A stretch of DNA of 64,000 bases from Pyronema omphalodes (taxonomy: Eukaryota; Ascomycota; Pezizomycetes; Pezizales; Pyronemataceae), in contig JAJJXM010000045.1 in the NCBI GenBank assembly GCA_024516155.1, positions 372,001 through 436,000 on the forward strand, given 5' to 3'. The position numbers were made by a program, and so were the translations under genes. Every line of letters starts with the position of its first letter. Position 1 is the first letter of the stretch. This document shows, piece after piece, positions 48,001 to 59,880 of this stretch. The notes beneath the pieces were generated by a model. That model was not told the origin of the DNA, did not search any database, and saw only the letters and a program-made list of their open reading frames with translations.

Positions 48001-48180
48001 CTACTCAATGGAGATGTGGAGCAATGTAATAGGTCGGATTTTAAGAACATGTTGGAGGCGCATATGAGTAAATACATTGCCCGTGCCTTCTTCAATTGCC
48101 GACCAGTTCTTGGGGCTTTTGAAGAACACTTGAAGATGTTCAATATTGATCAAAACATAGGTTTGCCCCAGATGCTCTGA
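47996..48180 (+). pseudogene. Unidentified reading frame, right part, interrupted by gypsy copy A
   Basis: Continues the frame at 40141-40324 across the duplication: LLNGDVEQCNRSDFKNML, HMSKYIARAFFNCRPVLGAF and EEHLKMFNIDQNIGLPQML before TGA at 48178-48180. The composition is protein-like (Cys, Asn, Phe, Met rich), but no family is recognised. Confidence 0.45.
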
Positions 48181-48570
48181 AATCTACGAGTTGCTCTGCT
48201 AATCCACTTCTTTTCCGCAGGGTCAACCGGATTGACTCCAAGAGTCGTATAAGGAACAGCATACCAATGATCATTAGGAAGTGAATCTTCAACAGATGAG
48301 GGACTTCACCAGAATCGAAGGAAATTTGCAAAACCAATGGTCGGATTGAACGACTCGCACCCTGAAGAATAATGACTAAGGCAATATCCGGTCATAAAGG
48401 CATGATAGCGACAAGATCATAGTGTAGATTCCAGCAAGACGCTTTCAATCTTCACTCAGTTCTTTGGGAAAAGCTCTCGGGGTCCTCCATGTCAATATTC
48501 TTCTGCTTTACAGTTTACCTCCAGGACTAAAAGAAATCATGCATACGGCTTTACCTCGAAGAGTGGTCAA

Positions 48571-48810
48571 ATGGAGTTCACCCTCTTATTTTACAAAAGT
48601 TCATCTATTGTGGATACCTTTCAGGAATGCCTCATGGAATTTGAACCAATTGAGCTTGACGAACCACCAAGTCCTAATACAGAAAGTAATATTCCAGCGA
48701 CTCTGGCAGCAAACGAGCAACCTTCCGTTTCCAATAGCACCACTGAGCCGAGGAAGCCTCGCTGTGGGTTCTTTGACGCGCGTGAAAGATCCCTGCAACA
48801 ATATGGATGA
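48571..48810 (+). pseudogene. Anonymous frame, acidic/Ser-Pro-rich, 79 aa
   Basis: MEFTLLFYKSSSIVDTFQE followed by an acidic FEPIELDEPPSPNTES region and RKPRCGFFDARER. An overlapping frame continues with MDDTMNDGSKALKFLGRFKS. It is probably part of the same decayed gene or transposon as 47996-48180 and 48914-49237. Function unknown. Confidence 0.3.
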
Positions 48811-48913
48811 TACGATGAATGATGGCAGCAAAGCTTTAAAATTTCTTGGTCGATTCAAATCTTCGGAAGGCAATGGGTATGGATGACGCCCATGTTATAC
48901 ATTTTCTACTGAT

Positions 48914-49237
48914 ATGGAGGCTTTATGGATCCGTGAAGACTCAACACCGGTGCCCAACCATATTAATCGCGTATACGAGAACTCTCACAATCAGTACAAC
49001 AAGCTCTGCGCCATCACACTGGAAGTATGTTCAGCAATTAAATTCCATGATTTGCGGATTCTGGCCGCAAAGGACTGCCTCCATCATATGCATTCCATCA
49101 AGTCAGTCGAGGCTGAATACTATCTCTTTATGATGACTGCTCGAAGGTACTATGCTCTCAGGATTGCGACAGACTTCAACTTGGACTTATCAATGACATT
49201 TATGGACAATCAGACAAAGTGCTGTACAGCGAAGTGA
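48914..49237 (+). pseudogene. Anonymous frame, 107 aa, helical
   Basis: Contains WIREDSTPVPNHINRVYENS, KLCAITLEVCSAIKFHDLRI and a Met/Tyr-rich helix EAEYYLFMMTARRYYALRIA. Amphipathic helices and low stop frequency suggest former coding sequence. I do not recognise the family. Confidence 0.35.
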
Positions 49238-50550
49238 TAAGTGCCGCTTGAAAGGATGCGGCATTCGGTACCGGTGTAAAAGACGCTGCCTATCAGAACA
49301 ACTTGAGGAAGTCGTTGTTTCCAAGCTACGAGATGACTTTGAAACGTTCAGTGATTCTTGAACTGAGACGATGATTTACGTCTTCAACGGCGACAAGATT
49401 GAAACCCACTTGACGCTCTGAGCTGGTGAACAGATGGTGTTTGATATGTAACTTGGAGTGCTGTTTTCGAGGTTTGGCGCAGAACCAATCACAAAGGTGG
49501 AGGAGATTCAGGAGATGCAGGTGATCAAGAAGAGGGGTTGGATACATCGATTATCGTGTTGTAATGTTATGTGTTCAAATGCTTTCTTGGTTTGGTTATG
49601 GATATGGTTGACGGTTGATGTGATGTAAGTATCCTAATGCGCTTTGTGAATGAGTGTGTAATGATGTAGTTAATATTTCGATACGTTTGTCAATCACTTT
49701 TCAGATAACCAAATCATGAAACTTGCATACATGAAAAAGTTGTCGTCGGACGAGTTGGGTAATTGATTCATACATCAGGTGTCGGTCACAGAAGAAGATT
49801 GAAGTCAGTTGGATTGAAGAACTAGTTGGGTTTTCAGTTGGGAGGAGAAGGAATAGGTAATCAGAAAAGTGGTGCGCTATGGTAATATGTTGAGATTCTC
49901 ATCAATGAACATATGTTCTCCAAAGCCCCGTAGACCCATGTCTGGGTTTGCATGACCATGAAGAATCTATATATTCTATTATAAACCGAAGAATCTTATA
50001 CGATTTCCGGTAGAAACCTTCAGGCTAGTCAGATATTCATACAACTCCTATTATAAATCAGAGTTTTAAACAAATGATTGGTAAAAATGCTGCTTAGATT
50101 TTTCGCATGTATATGTTTCTTGGTGGGGAACTGGTATGACATAAACAATGTTGATGGCGGAAATGTACCATGGTTTGAGTCAATCTGGTCATGCTGGATG
50201 CACTGGCTTGAGCCTGTTTGTTGTTTTTTCATGTTCGAGTTTCGGTTCCGAGCTGTCCTTGAAAGCATCGATCTAAACCATTTCGCACGCATGCCTGAAC
50301 CAGCCATATCTTTTCCGGATTCCCACATATGTTCCATTTGAAGCCCTTTCCATATCCCTGAGCCATTGAGCAGATACCGGCCCAGTTGAATTTGGAAATT
50401 TGGTTCTAGGTGCTTTGAAGGTCAAAACGCCGGGCTTGGACAGCCAGGCGGCAAGACAGTTCAACCCCCATAACTTGTTCAGGTGGTATCGCTCAGTGTC
50501 AATGTCTTGGTTGTTATGTTATTTTCAGGTGGTTGCTGAAACCGGAGGTT

Positions 50551-50555
50551 GCAGG
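50551..50555. repeat. Target-site duplication, gypsy copy B, left (GCAGG)
   Basis: GCAGG precedes the left LTR and is repeated at 58241-58245. Confidence 0.9.
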
Positions 50556-51341
50556 TATCAGAATCCTATCCACGGTTCTAAGACAGGCAGCGCGGGGTTT
50601 CGGCGGCGAGGAGAGCGGCGGCGGGTTAGGTAAGGCTGGTAAGTTGGGAATGGGCAAGGGTTTGGGGCTGGGAAATCACAGGTGAGTTTGGAAAGATGGG
50701 AAATCACAAGGGAACTTTTGTAGATAGGATTGTGGGAAATAGAAACTTGATTGCGTGAAGAAATAAACTACATACAAATTTCCTCCTCTTATACTTTCCT
50801 TCATGACTCGTGACTCAGCATTCTCCGCCTGCGGAGAATGCTTCCAATGCTAACCGCCGTGATACTACATACATGACCAACATTCCCCAACATTTGCCAA
50901 CCGCCGTAATTCCAAATAAGAAAGCAAGATAACTAACCGCCATAATTCCAAATAATAAACAAGGAAAGAGTACATACCAAAAGAGATAACTACCGGCTAA
51001 CCGCCGTGATTCCAAATAGCAAAGAAAGAGTACATACCGAAAGAGATAACTTCCTGGCTAACCGCCGTGATTCCAAATAGTAAAGAAAGAGTACATACCA
51101 AAAGAGAGAAGTAAAAGATTCCAACAATTCCTAGCCGCCGTAATACCTAAAAGAAATCCAAATAAGAAATAACTCCGAACATATGAAAATCCTCGGCAAG
51201 GGGCCCAGCCCCTTGCCCTAACCCTATCCCTTCACTTCATGACAGGCGTAGCAGGTTTGCTAGGGTGATGACGATCACCCATAGCCCTGCGGTTGGTGAC
51301 GGCGGAGGCCAGGAGCATATGGTCACGGGAGCGTAGTGACA
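50556..51341 (-). repeat. LTR of copy B, 3' LTR in element orientation
   Basis: About 786 bp with the same block structure as the other LTRs. It has a few private changes, such as a shortened start (TATCAGAATCCTATCC) and GTAGTGACA at its end. Confidence 0.93.
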
Positions 51342-52324
51342 TAAGCCCCCCCCTCCAGGCCGAGACTCCGGCGATGGCCGTAGGCAAGTCCTCAACGCGG
51401 GCCTCCAGGATGGGGGACCGTCCCCGATACTGCCTTCCCCGACGTCGGCGACGTACGACGTCCTGGGTGATTGTCCTCGAGGACATAAGGCGGTATTTGC
51501 TCTTGTTGGTGTCCTAAGGGGGGCGCCGTTATTTTTCTTGTTGGTGCCCTGAGGAGAACGGGGGGTATTTGATCTTGTTGGTGCCCTGAGGCGGGGGCTC
51601 CGGGGGATCCGAACAAGGGGCGGAGTTCAGGTCGTTGGTTGGTCGGTAGTCGACGGTGGGGGAGATGCTGTTCCGGCTCCGCTGTCTGATAGAAAGACAG
51701 GTTGGATCGCCAGCTTTCTCGTGGTCCGAGGGTCCCGTCATCATAATCAACTGGGATGTTGGTGTCGGATCGTTATGGAGGGTTTGGAGTCCTCGATTCC
51801 AGTTCGCGTGGGGGGACGGAGGGGTGGTTCGTTTTCCTGATTTTCCGTAGGGACGGGAGGTTCCTTTCCTGTCCCGGGCTCGTCCTTGCAGGGTGTATCG
51901 TTGCCGGGGTTTCCGTGGGGGGTTTCCATCCTCTGATACCGCATCTCTGGTCGTGTCCGTCTTTGTTGACCAGGAGAATTTACACACATTGCAGAGTCTC
52001 TTTCCTTTCTGCATGCCTTGCAGGCCTTTTGCGGGTCCATCCTTCGGTGTCGGATCACCCATTCTAACTCGGGGTCATGTAGCTTGCCCGCAGCTACATG
52101 ATTTTTTTATGCGTGCCGCAATTGCTTGCGCCACCGCTGTGGAAATGATTGTTGTTAATTCGATTGGAGGTGAATGGAGCAGGAGTCGTTGTTGCAGAAC
52201 GACCAGTGTAGTTTCTGCGTGCGGGATCGTGGGGTGGGGGGATTTCTTTTCTGCCGGGGGAGTAGGGGTTCGGTACCCAGCCAAAGAGGACGGGGGGTCC
52301 TCGGAGTTCGTTTCTATCGTCCAT
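51342..52324 (-). CDS. Copy B ORF3: accessory Cys/His-rich, Arg-rich protein of unknown function
   Basis: Same position as in copy A. The ATG at 52324-52322 overlaps the gag-pol TAA (52326-52324) as TAATG. Pieces in three frames give KSCSCGQ, MDPQKACKACRKE, LCNVCKF-type Cys pairs, GHQQEQI repeats and DVVRRRRRG. Conservation of the TAATG junction, the Cys pattern and the basic cluster in two independent insertions argues for a real product. Single-base indels break the frame, at sites partly different from those in copy A. Confidence 0.5.
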
Positions 52325-55300
52325 TACAGCTGTGGGGCAGGTTTTATTAGGGTACCTGCGTGGAATTGGGTGATGGCGTCGGGGGAGTTTTGGAAATTGT
52401 CGGCGGGGGGGTAACCAGGTCGTATCGGGGTCGTGGAAACCCGTCCACTTAACTCGATATTGTATCTGACCCCGGTGGCGTCGAGAATCCACTATCTCCT
52501 CAACTTCCCACTCTTCCTCGTCGTCGAGGACAATCGGTAGCGGAGGGGGGCTGAATATGGCCTGGGATGGTGGTCGAAGTGGGGTTGAGACGGTTCTAGA
52601 AGGGAGATGTGAAATACTGGATGGATCTTTGCGTTTGGGGGGAGGTCCAGTTTATAAGCTCGCGACCCTACCTTAGACAAGATAGTGTAGGGCCCCAATA
52701 GCTTGTAATCGAGCTTGTTGGAGGGTCGGGTGGTTTTCACATTCTTCCTCTTCAGCCAGACCCGATCTCCCACTCGAAGGACCGGATCCGGGTGTCGATG
52801 CCGGTTCGCCTGTTCTGCATGAGCAGTCTGGGCATAGTGGACCTCTGCCTTCAGATCCTCGTGAAGTCGGTTGAGGCGCCAACATATCTGGAGACCTCGG
52901 GGTTTCCTTCCGCGACTTCACCCAGCGGCTGGGTAAACGGGGATGATATCCGTAATTCGCGAAGAAGGGGGACACCTTGGTCGTTCCTGAGCGGGAGTTG
53001 TTGTAGCAGAACTCCGCCATAGGAAGGAGTTGGTTCCAATTGTCCTGTTGATAGTTACAATACGCCCTGAGGTATTGTTCGAGGATCGCATTGACCCTCT
53101 CTGTTCTGTCCGTCGGACTCTGGGTGAAACGCCGTACTCAGGTTCCTCGTGGTTCCCATTGCCTCCATAACCCTCTTCCAGAACTGAGAGGTGAATAGAG
53201 ACCCCCGATCCGAGATGATGCTGCTCGGGAGTCCGTGGGCCCGTACCACATGTGTGAGAAACCCGTCCGCAAGTTCCCTGGGTCCCATAGTGTCCCTACA
53301 TGCTACAAAGTGCGCCATCTTCGTCAAGCGGTCCACAATCACCCATATCGCATTCATTCCCCCATCTTCCGGAAGACCTGTGATAAAATCCATGGAGATG
53401 GATTCCCATGGTCTTTCTGGAATCTGTAACGGTCGTAAGAGGCCGAAGGGGGCGTGCTTAATGGGCTTGATACGTTTACAGGTATCACAGTAGTCGACAT
53501 ATCGAGTCACATACTGTCGTTGTTGTGGCCAATAAAAATTCCGGCTGACCAACTCCAAGGTCCTTGCCCTTCCCGGATGCCCCGCGGCCTGGGAGTCGTG
53601 ATGCTGTCGTAAAATTTGTAACCTCAGGTCGTCGTCGTCAGGGACCCATATCAATCCCTCGTATAGGAGTAACCCATCCTTTTCCTCGCATAACCCCAAG
53701 GGGACCCTATTGTCTCGGGCTATCCCTTCCCGAAGTTTGCGGATTACCTCCTGGAGTTCCGTATCGGTCCTCGTTTTTTCCCGAATTTTGGTAAGGAGGG
53801 GGGTGTCCGGGGTGAGTTTTATCAATTGTGTCTCGTTCACATGAAAGACTTCCTGGGGAAGGAGGACTCGGCTTCGGTTCTGCCGGTGCTTCATCTCCCC
53901 TTCCCAGGGAGAGTCTCCTGACTCTCGGGACAATATGTCGGGTTTTCCTGCCAACTTCCCCGGACGATACGTGATCGTGAAGTCATAGTTAGCCAGTTGT
54001 TCCGCCCATCGGGCCTGTCGGAGGTTGAGGTCCCTCTTTGTTTGCCAATATTCTAGGTTTTTATGGTCTGACAGTATCCGGATACTGTGTCTCGTCGATT
54101 TGCAGTACGTCGACCACTTGTCCAATGCCTCCACTATTGCCAGGAGCTCCTTATCGTGGATGTCGTAATTGAGCTCCGCTTCTTTTAATTTTCTTGAAAA
54201 ATAGGCAAGGGGGTGCAGTACGTTGGAGTCGTCGGGTTGTGAGCAGACTGCCCCGATGGCATAGTCTGAGGCGTCTGTCTCCAGGGTGAGTGGCCGATCC
54301 GGGTCGAAATGTTGCAGGATCGGCTGGGATATCATTGCCGTCTTCAGTTGCTCAAAGGCCCGTTGTGTCTCGTCGTTCCATTCCCAGGGTACCTGTTTTT
54401 TTCGTCAATCGTGTCAATGGCGTGGTGATCTTGCTGAAATCCCGGATGAATCGACGGTAAAAGTTGGCGAATCCCAGGAAACTTTGGACTCCCTTCACAT
54501 TTACCGGTTCCTTCCATTCCTTAACCGCCCTAATTTTCTCGGGGTCCATCTGCAACCCTGTGGGGGAGATGATGTATCCCAGGTATTCCGTCTTTTTTGT
54601 GTGGAATTCACATTTCGAGGGTTCAGGGTCAGTCCTACGTCCCTTAACCTTTCCAGGACCATGCGTACGTGTCTCTGATGCTCCGCCAGATCATCCGAGT
54701 AGATCAATATGTCGTCGAGATAGGCGATGCAAAAGATGTCAAGGTAATCACTTAAGACTTCGTTCATCCATCGTTGAAACGAAGCTGGAGCATTTGTCAA
54801 ACCAAATGGCATCACCAAATACTCGTATAGACCGTACTTGGTACGGAACGCAGTTTTCCATTCATCTCCTGTGGCTATTCGGAGGTTTATGGTATGCATC
54901 TCGCACATCTAATTTGGTATAGATCTTGGCGTTGGAAAGTCTATCCAACGCTTCCCCTATCAGCGGGAGTGGGGTGCGATCCTTGATTGTGATTTCGTTG
55001 AGTCGTCGGTAGTCGACGCATAACCGTAGGGTACCATCCTTTTTCTTAACGAAATGGATTGGGGCTCCCGCTGGAGACGTCGACCGTCGGACCCAACCCC
55101 TCTTTTCATTCTCTTCCAAGTAATCCCTTAGTACTCGCAGGCGTTCCTCATCGAGGGCTCGCAGGGGTTCGAACGGCGGAACCTTTCCGTCCATCAAGGG
55201 GATCCTGTGGTCATGATGTCGGTGCGGAGGCAACCCTACCGCCTCTTTTTCCCTAAATACGGAGAGGTAATCTGCATATTCCGGTGGTATTATTTCTTCC

Positions 55301-57192
55301 AGGGAGTCAGGTCTGTCTTTCCCCGCTCGGATTATGGTACTCGCGAGTTCCAATTCCCCGGAAGTGGCAATTGATTTGGCGGGAGCGGTTTCCCAGTTCC
55401 CCGGCTCTTCCTGGTTGGTTGGCCGCAGTAGCGGTTGATTTGGCGGGAGCGGTTTCCCAGTTCCCCGGTCCCTTCTGGTTGGCTGGCGCTTGCGGGGGTT
55501 GCCGCGAAGCGCACTGAGTCGAGTCGGGATCGACCTCGGTGGATTCCGCGCGCCTAGATCCCTGTACGCTTTCCATATCCTCGTCCTCCGACTCTTCCAC
55601 TTCTTCTCCTTCTTCATCCTCTTCTATACTTTCTCCCCAGATCTCTTGGATGCGAAGCTCATCTTCCTCATCCATCTGGAGCATCTCCTTCGGCCCTTCC
55701 ATACCATAGGCGTGCTCCGCTTCCTCGTGTATTCGTTGATTATATTCTTTTTCTGCCCCCCGTTCCGACACGGTTGTGGCATGGGGCGAGGTAGGAAGGC
55801 AGTTCTTTCCGCATTTCTCGGAGTTGAAGACAATTCTTCCTTCTTTCCAGTCGATGCTGGGGTTGTGTTTTCCGCAACCAAGGCAGTCCCAGGATAATGG
55901 GTGCGTTGCCAATGGTAATACAGTGGAGCCGAATATCTTCCCTATGGTCGTTGATCACCATGGTCACCATGGCATCGTGGGTTACTGGGCCCCCATCCAA
56001 TTCCCGTCCGTCTACAGCGAGAACCTTTCGTGGGGTTAATTTTTTCGCGCAGGGCAATCCCTGCTGTTTCACATATTTTCGATCTATAAAATTCTCCGTG
56101 GCCCCGCAGTCGATCATGGCCGTTGTGTGGTATTCTTTCTTATTTCGTCCGATTAATTTTACTCGCAGGATGATTTTTTCGTTTCTTCCGTATGGTCCTA
56201 CACTCGAGATTCTATCCGCCGGTCCTGCCGTGGTTGAACTGGTGGGCGACAGTTGCCCCAGGAATCCACCTTTTCCTTTTATTCCTGGGGATTCTCTTTT
56301 CCCGACGTCTCAACCGAGTCCCTCGTCTACCAATGTAGTTTCCCGCTGCTCTGAATAATTTCTTACTTGGGCACTTCGCAGCGTAGTGTCCCACCTTCCC
56401 ACAGTTAAAACATTCGTTATTCCGCTTCCGCCTATCCTCCTCCGTCCTATCCCTTGGTTTCGGTCGACGAGTGGAATCTAATTCCATTGGTTCGGGGTCG
56501 GAGAGTCGAGAGTCGTGTCCCTGCCCCTTAAGATGGGGGGTGGTGATAGAATTGAGGTTCATATCGAGTCCTCAGGGTTCGGAAGTTGAATAGTCGGTTG
56601 TCTAACGCTATGGCCTTGTTGGCGAACCTCCGTGAGATCCGTTGGTCGTTCGTCAAGGAGTGCCAACTGTCGTTGGACGTCTGTGTTTAGTCCATCACTG
56701 AATTGATCGATGTAGGTCTCGTCATTATAGCTTAAATCGGATTTGATCCTTTGAAATTCGGCCCAGTATGCAGCGGCGGATCGCGCGCCCTGCCTGATCA
56801 TCTTAAACTTTCTTCTTGCTACTTCTTTTGAGTCGGCTTCCCCGAAAGCCCTACTGACAGCAGTCTTAAAGGTCTCCCAGGTCGTGTATACGCTTTTCCC
56901 CTCCTTGATGGACGGCTCGATCCATGCCCAAGCGTTACCTCTACAGCGGGAGCTCGCATAGTTCACCTTTTTCTGTTCGGTGTCGAATCTATTCCCTTCA
57001 CAATTGAACTTCAGTTCGCATTGCGTCAGGAATGCCCTCAGCTTGGTCCGTTCACCGTAGTACAGCTCCGGGTCCTCCACCTTGGGGTTACTGGTTGTCG
57101 TGGGGCGATGGAGTTGAATGAGGATCTGGTTCAACTGCTCCTGGGTCATCGTGACCGGAGTGACAAGTCCCAATCCTGCCGGGGGTCGCCAT
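52324..57192 (-). CDS. Copy B gag-pol, the better-preserved copy
   Basis: The start is taken at the ATG 57192-57190, the equivalent of that in copy A. Domains on the minus strand: gag ([32 protein letters not shown], 57,080-56,580); CCHC knuckle [14 protein letters not shown] (about 56,380-56,420); protease [16 protein letters not shown] (56,117-56,070); acidic linker with tandem [10 protein letters not shown] repeats (55,700-55,330); reverse transcriptase with [28 protein letters not shown] and YLDD (54711-54722); then one 426-residue frame (54335-53055) with RNase H ([16 protein letters not shown]), the integrase HHCC zinc site, [21 protein letters not shown] and [12 protein letters not shown] motif near 52,690; chromodomain [15 protein letters not shown] near 52,440-52,400. 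The chromodomain probably steers insertion to methylated-H3 chromatin, as known for chromoviruses. Several single-base indels remain. Confidence 0.85.
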
Positions 57193-57349
57193 TTCCGCAG
57201 GGTCGTCGGTAGAGGTATGGGGGGAGTTCGGGTGATTCGGGGGTCTGTGGTCTGGATGGTTGTTCGGGGGGTCACTGGGCTTGCCGATCCGGTCGGTTCT
57301 TGTTCGATATGTTCTCCGAGCTCCTTTAGCTGAAAGGACGCCACTGTGT

Positions 57350-57415
57350 GCGCCTTCTTCTGGGTTTTCTGGGTCTTCTGGGTTTTCTGGGTCTTCTGGG
57401 TTTTCTGGGTCCTCG
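57350..57415 (-). repeat. Nine-bp tandem repeat in the leader of copy B
   Basis: CTGGGTTTT/CTGGGTCTT units, one unit more than in copy A, in the same open frame upstream of the first gag ATG. Confidence 0.8.
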
Positions 57416-57440
57416 CTCCGCGTTGGGTGTCGTACACAGG

Positions 57441-57450
57441 ACGCAATCAA
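57441..57450 (-). promoter_or_regulatory. Putative self-priming primer-binding site of copy B
   Basis: Same TTGATTGCGT site (element orientation) one base inside the 5' LTR as in copy A. Its complement is in the LTR at 57650-57659. Confidence 0.55.
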
Positions 57451-57451
57451 A

Positions 57452-58240
57452 TATCAGAATCCGTATCCACGGTTACTGACGACAGGCAGCGCGGGGGTTT
57501 CGGCGGCGAGGAGAGCGGCGGCGGGTTAGGTAAGGCTGGTAAGTTGGGAATCGGGCAAGGGTTTGTGGGCTGGGAAATCACAGGTGAGTTTGGAGAAGAT
57601 GGGAAATCACAAGGGAACTTTTGTAGATAGGATTGTGGTAAATAGAAACTTGATTGCGTGAAGAAATAAACTACATACAAATTTCCTCCTCTTATACTTG
57701 TTCCTTCATGACTCGTGACTCAGCATTCTCCGCCTGCGGAGAATGCTTCCAATGCTAACCGCCGTGATACTACATACATGACCAACATTCCCCAACATTT
57801 GCCAACCGCCGTAATTCCAAATAAGAAAGCAAGATAACTAACCGCCATAATTCCAAATAATAATAACAAGGAAAGAGTACATACCAAAAGAGATAACTAC
57901 CGGCTAACCGCCGTGATTCCAAATAGCAAAGAAAGAGTACATACCGAAAGAGATAACTTCCTCGGCTAACCGCCGTGATTCCAAATAGAAAGAAAGAGTA
58001 CATACCAAAAGAGAGAAGTAAAAGATTCCAACAATTTCTAGCCGCCGTAATACCTAAAAAGAAATCCAAATAAGAAATAACCCGAACATATGAAAATCCT
58101 CGGCAAGGGGCCCAGCCCCTTGCCCTAACCCTATCCCTTACTTCATGACAGCGTACAGGTTGCTAGGGTGATGACGATCACCCATAGCCCTGCGGTGGTG
58201 ACGGCGGAGGCCAGGAGCATGTCACGGGAGCGTTGTGACA
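57452..58240 (-). repeat. LTR of copy B, 5' LTR in element orientation
   Basis: About 789 bp, nearly identical to 50556-51341. It carries the same TGACTCA site, palindrome, TATA box and tandem repeats as the other LTRs. Confidence 0.93.
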
Positions 58241-58245
58241 GCAGG
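58241..58245. repeat. Target-site duplication, gypsy copy B, right (GCAGG)
   Basis: Matches 50551-50555. Confidence 0.9.
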
Positions 58246-58864
58246 GTGGTCCCAGGATTATTGGATGAATGTTGCTGAGCGTGCAATGGAGGCTTGTAGG
58301 GGCAGAGCATCGAATACCGCCTGGTCTATTGGGAACACGTGGCGCCACATCAGGGTATCGAGTGGTGTTGTTGGGTAGTACGTGCAAGAATCGTGGGAAA
58401 AACTGCGTGGCTCTTTAGTGATGAGTGTGGTGTCGTGCGGTGTGTGTCGAGGATATAAGGGGGGGTTTCGTTTGGTCTTAATCAATGTTCATAGCCGGAC
58501 TTGCAACAGTGTTTACAACCGGTGTTTGATTTCCTTCGAAGTGGCACATCGGACCAATGTTTCTGGCTTGGGAGAAGACACAGGAACATTTGCGACTGTG
58601 AACTCTGAACGGAAGAACCGCAAGTGCAATGTATTCTCCCTCTATCCCATATTTGTTCTCCCGTGAATATCCCTCCCTGTGTAAATTTGCATTTGTGAGA
58701 AAAACACGTGTGCTAACAATACAATGGATATTGATGCTGCAGATTTTGTCTCGAACAGCTACACTGAGTGCAGTGCCTATGGCTGACGAGAGGAGAATGC
58801 TGGTGGACATTTCTGTTGAAGTGGCGCACAAGGCCGGTGTGGGTTGGAGTTGGTCGGTGCTATG
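58246..58864. other. Unassigned sequence between copy B and the second hAT-like element
   Basis: Short frames on both strands (plus 58382-58666; minus 58178-58387) are not recognised. The minus frame stays open across the copy B insertion site, but evidence for a gene is weak. Confidence 0.3.
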
Positions 58865-59560
58865 TTAGGCCGCATATGGTTCGCCAATGGATGTTAGGGT
58901 TTACTAGTAAAATGTCCGTTTGCGAGAGGTTGACCGTTTTGCAAACGGTTGGGGGTTTTTGGTTTGGCACCAACCGTTTCATTTAGCGGTTGCAAACGGT
59001 TGCAAAAGGACCTCGCCAGCACCGTAGCACCGTTTGCAACCGATGCAACTGACAAGACGCCACACAACCACCGAAAAAAAATGACTCCGGAAGAAGCCAT
59101 CGCACAGAGCAAAAAATTACAACTAAAACGACGTAAAATCACCATTATTCTCGCCTTGTACGCACGCTGCTACCTTTTAAGACGCCTGTCGACACCTCCA
59201 TTCGCACTGGAGACATTTTTACGCGCGAAATGCTAAATGCCCGTCAACGCCGAGCTCTCCAAGTCTGCAGGATCCCTGTCAGCACGTTTTAGATTTGCGT
59301 CACGGTTCCTGCCTCTCTTCGTACTCTTCGGCGGCATTGTTGGGACCGGAAATTCATCTGTACATTGGGGAAGGAAGTCTTCACTGTGAAAATGTGCAGC
59401 AGCGTTGAAGATTTTGATGGGGCGACAGGGGTCTCTGCGTGGGAACAGACGGTGTCCCAACCAAACACTATCTCAGCACAAAACCATAATGGTTGCTCCA
59501 TGATCCGACCGTTTTGAGACCGTTTGCACCAAACGGCCGTAGCGTACCAATGTGGCCTTA
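58865..59560. mobile_element. hAT-like non-autonomous element, 696 bp, diverged ends
   Basis: Imperfect inverted ends: left TTAGGCCGCATATGGTTCGC (58865-58884) and, reverse-complemented, right TAAGGCCACATTGGTACGC (59542-59560). Inside are many copies in both orientations of a GCAAACGGTT motif (58,930-59,045 and 59,510-59,537), like the subterminal repeats of hAT elements. A clean 8-bp duplication was not found; GTGCTATG/CTGCTGTG near the two ends are possible diverged copies. Short internal frames (plus 59080-59236, minus 59233-59460) are not recognisable as transposase. Confidence 0.5.
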
Positions 59561-59880
59561 GCCTGCTGTGCTTTCGGTGGATATTGTACTTCACTCAATA
59601 CATTATCTGTTTCTAGTTCTCCATCTACAACCGTTTTCTCCTCGTGCCTGGTCGTCCTTCCGACAGGGTATGAGTCCTCCTGCGTTTCGTTTCGCTCAAC
59701 ATTTATCTTCCATTCCTTCTTATTGATTGCTGAATTCTTAATCTTTCATCTTTGTTGAATCCTCCTTGACATTCGGCCTTCCTGTTTCATGACTGAGATA
59801 TATGTGAATTCTGAGAAAGGGGCGAGCTTCGTGAACCTCACCTCGGGAATCTACTCGACTGGAGGATAAGGATTCTTCCC
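59561..59880. other. Spacer before the copia remnant
   Basis: T-rich sequence with no supported gene; a copia LTR may be present but was not recognised. Confidence 0.3.

Larger units (their letters stand above)
48181..50550. other. DNA between the two gypsy copies with anonymous protein-like frames
   Basis: Two protein-like plus-strand frames are listed separately (48571-48810 and 48914-49237). From 49,240 to 50,550 I see AT-rich sequence without a supportable gene; frames at 50029-50341 exist on both strands and share no known motif. Confidence 0.35.
50556..58240 (-). mobile_element. Ty3/gypsy chromovirus, copy B, complete with both LTRs
   Basis: A 7685-bp element of the same family and orientation as copy A, with LTRs 50556-51341 and 57452-58240 and a 5-bp duplication GCAGG different from that of A, so it is an independent insertion. 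Its two LTRs share private variants (for example GATGGGAAATCAC where A has GATATCAC), so each pair arose from its own insertion. Its frames are longer than those of copy A. Confidence 0.95.

Noticed and set aside
47204..50555. Solo-LTR or one large nested element spanning both gypsy copies
   Set aside because: Each LTR pair has its own matching 5-bp duplication (AGGAT and GCAGG), so these are two independent complete insertions.
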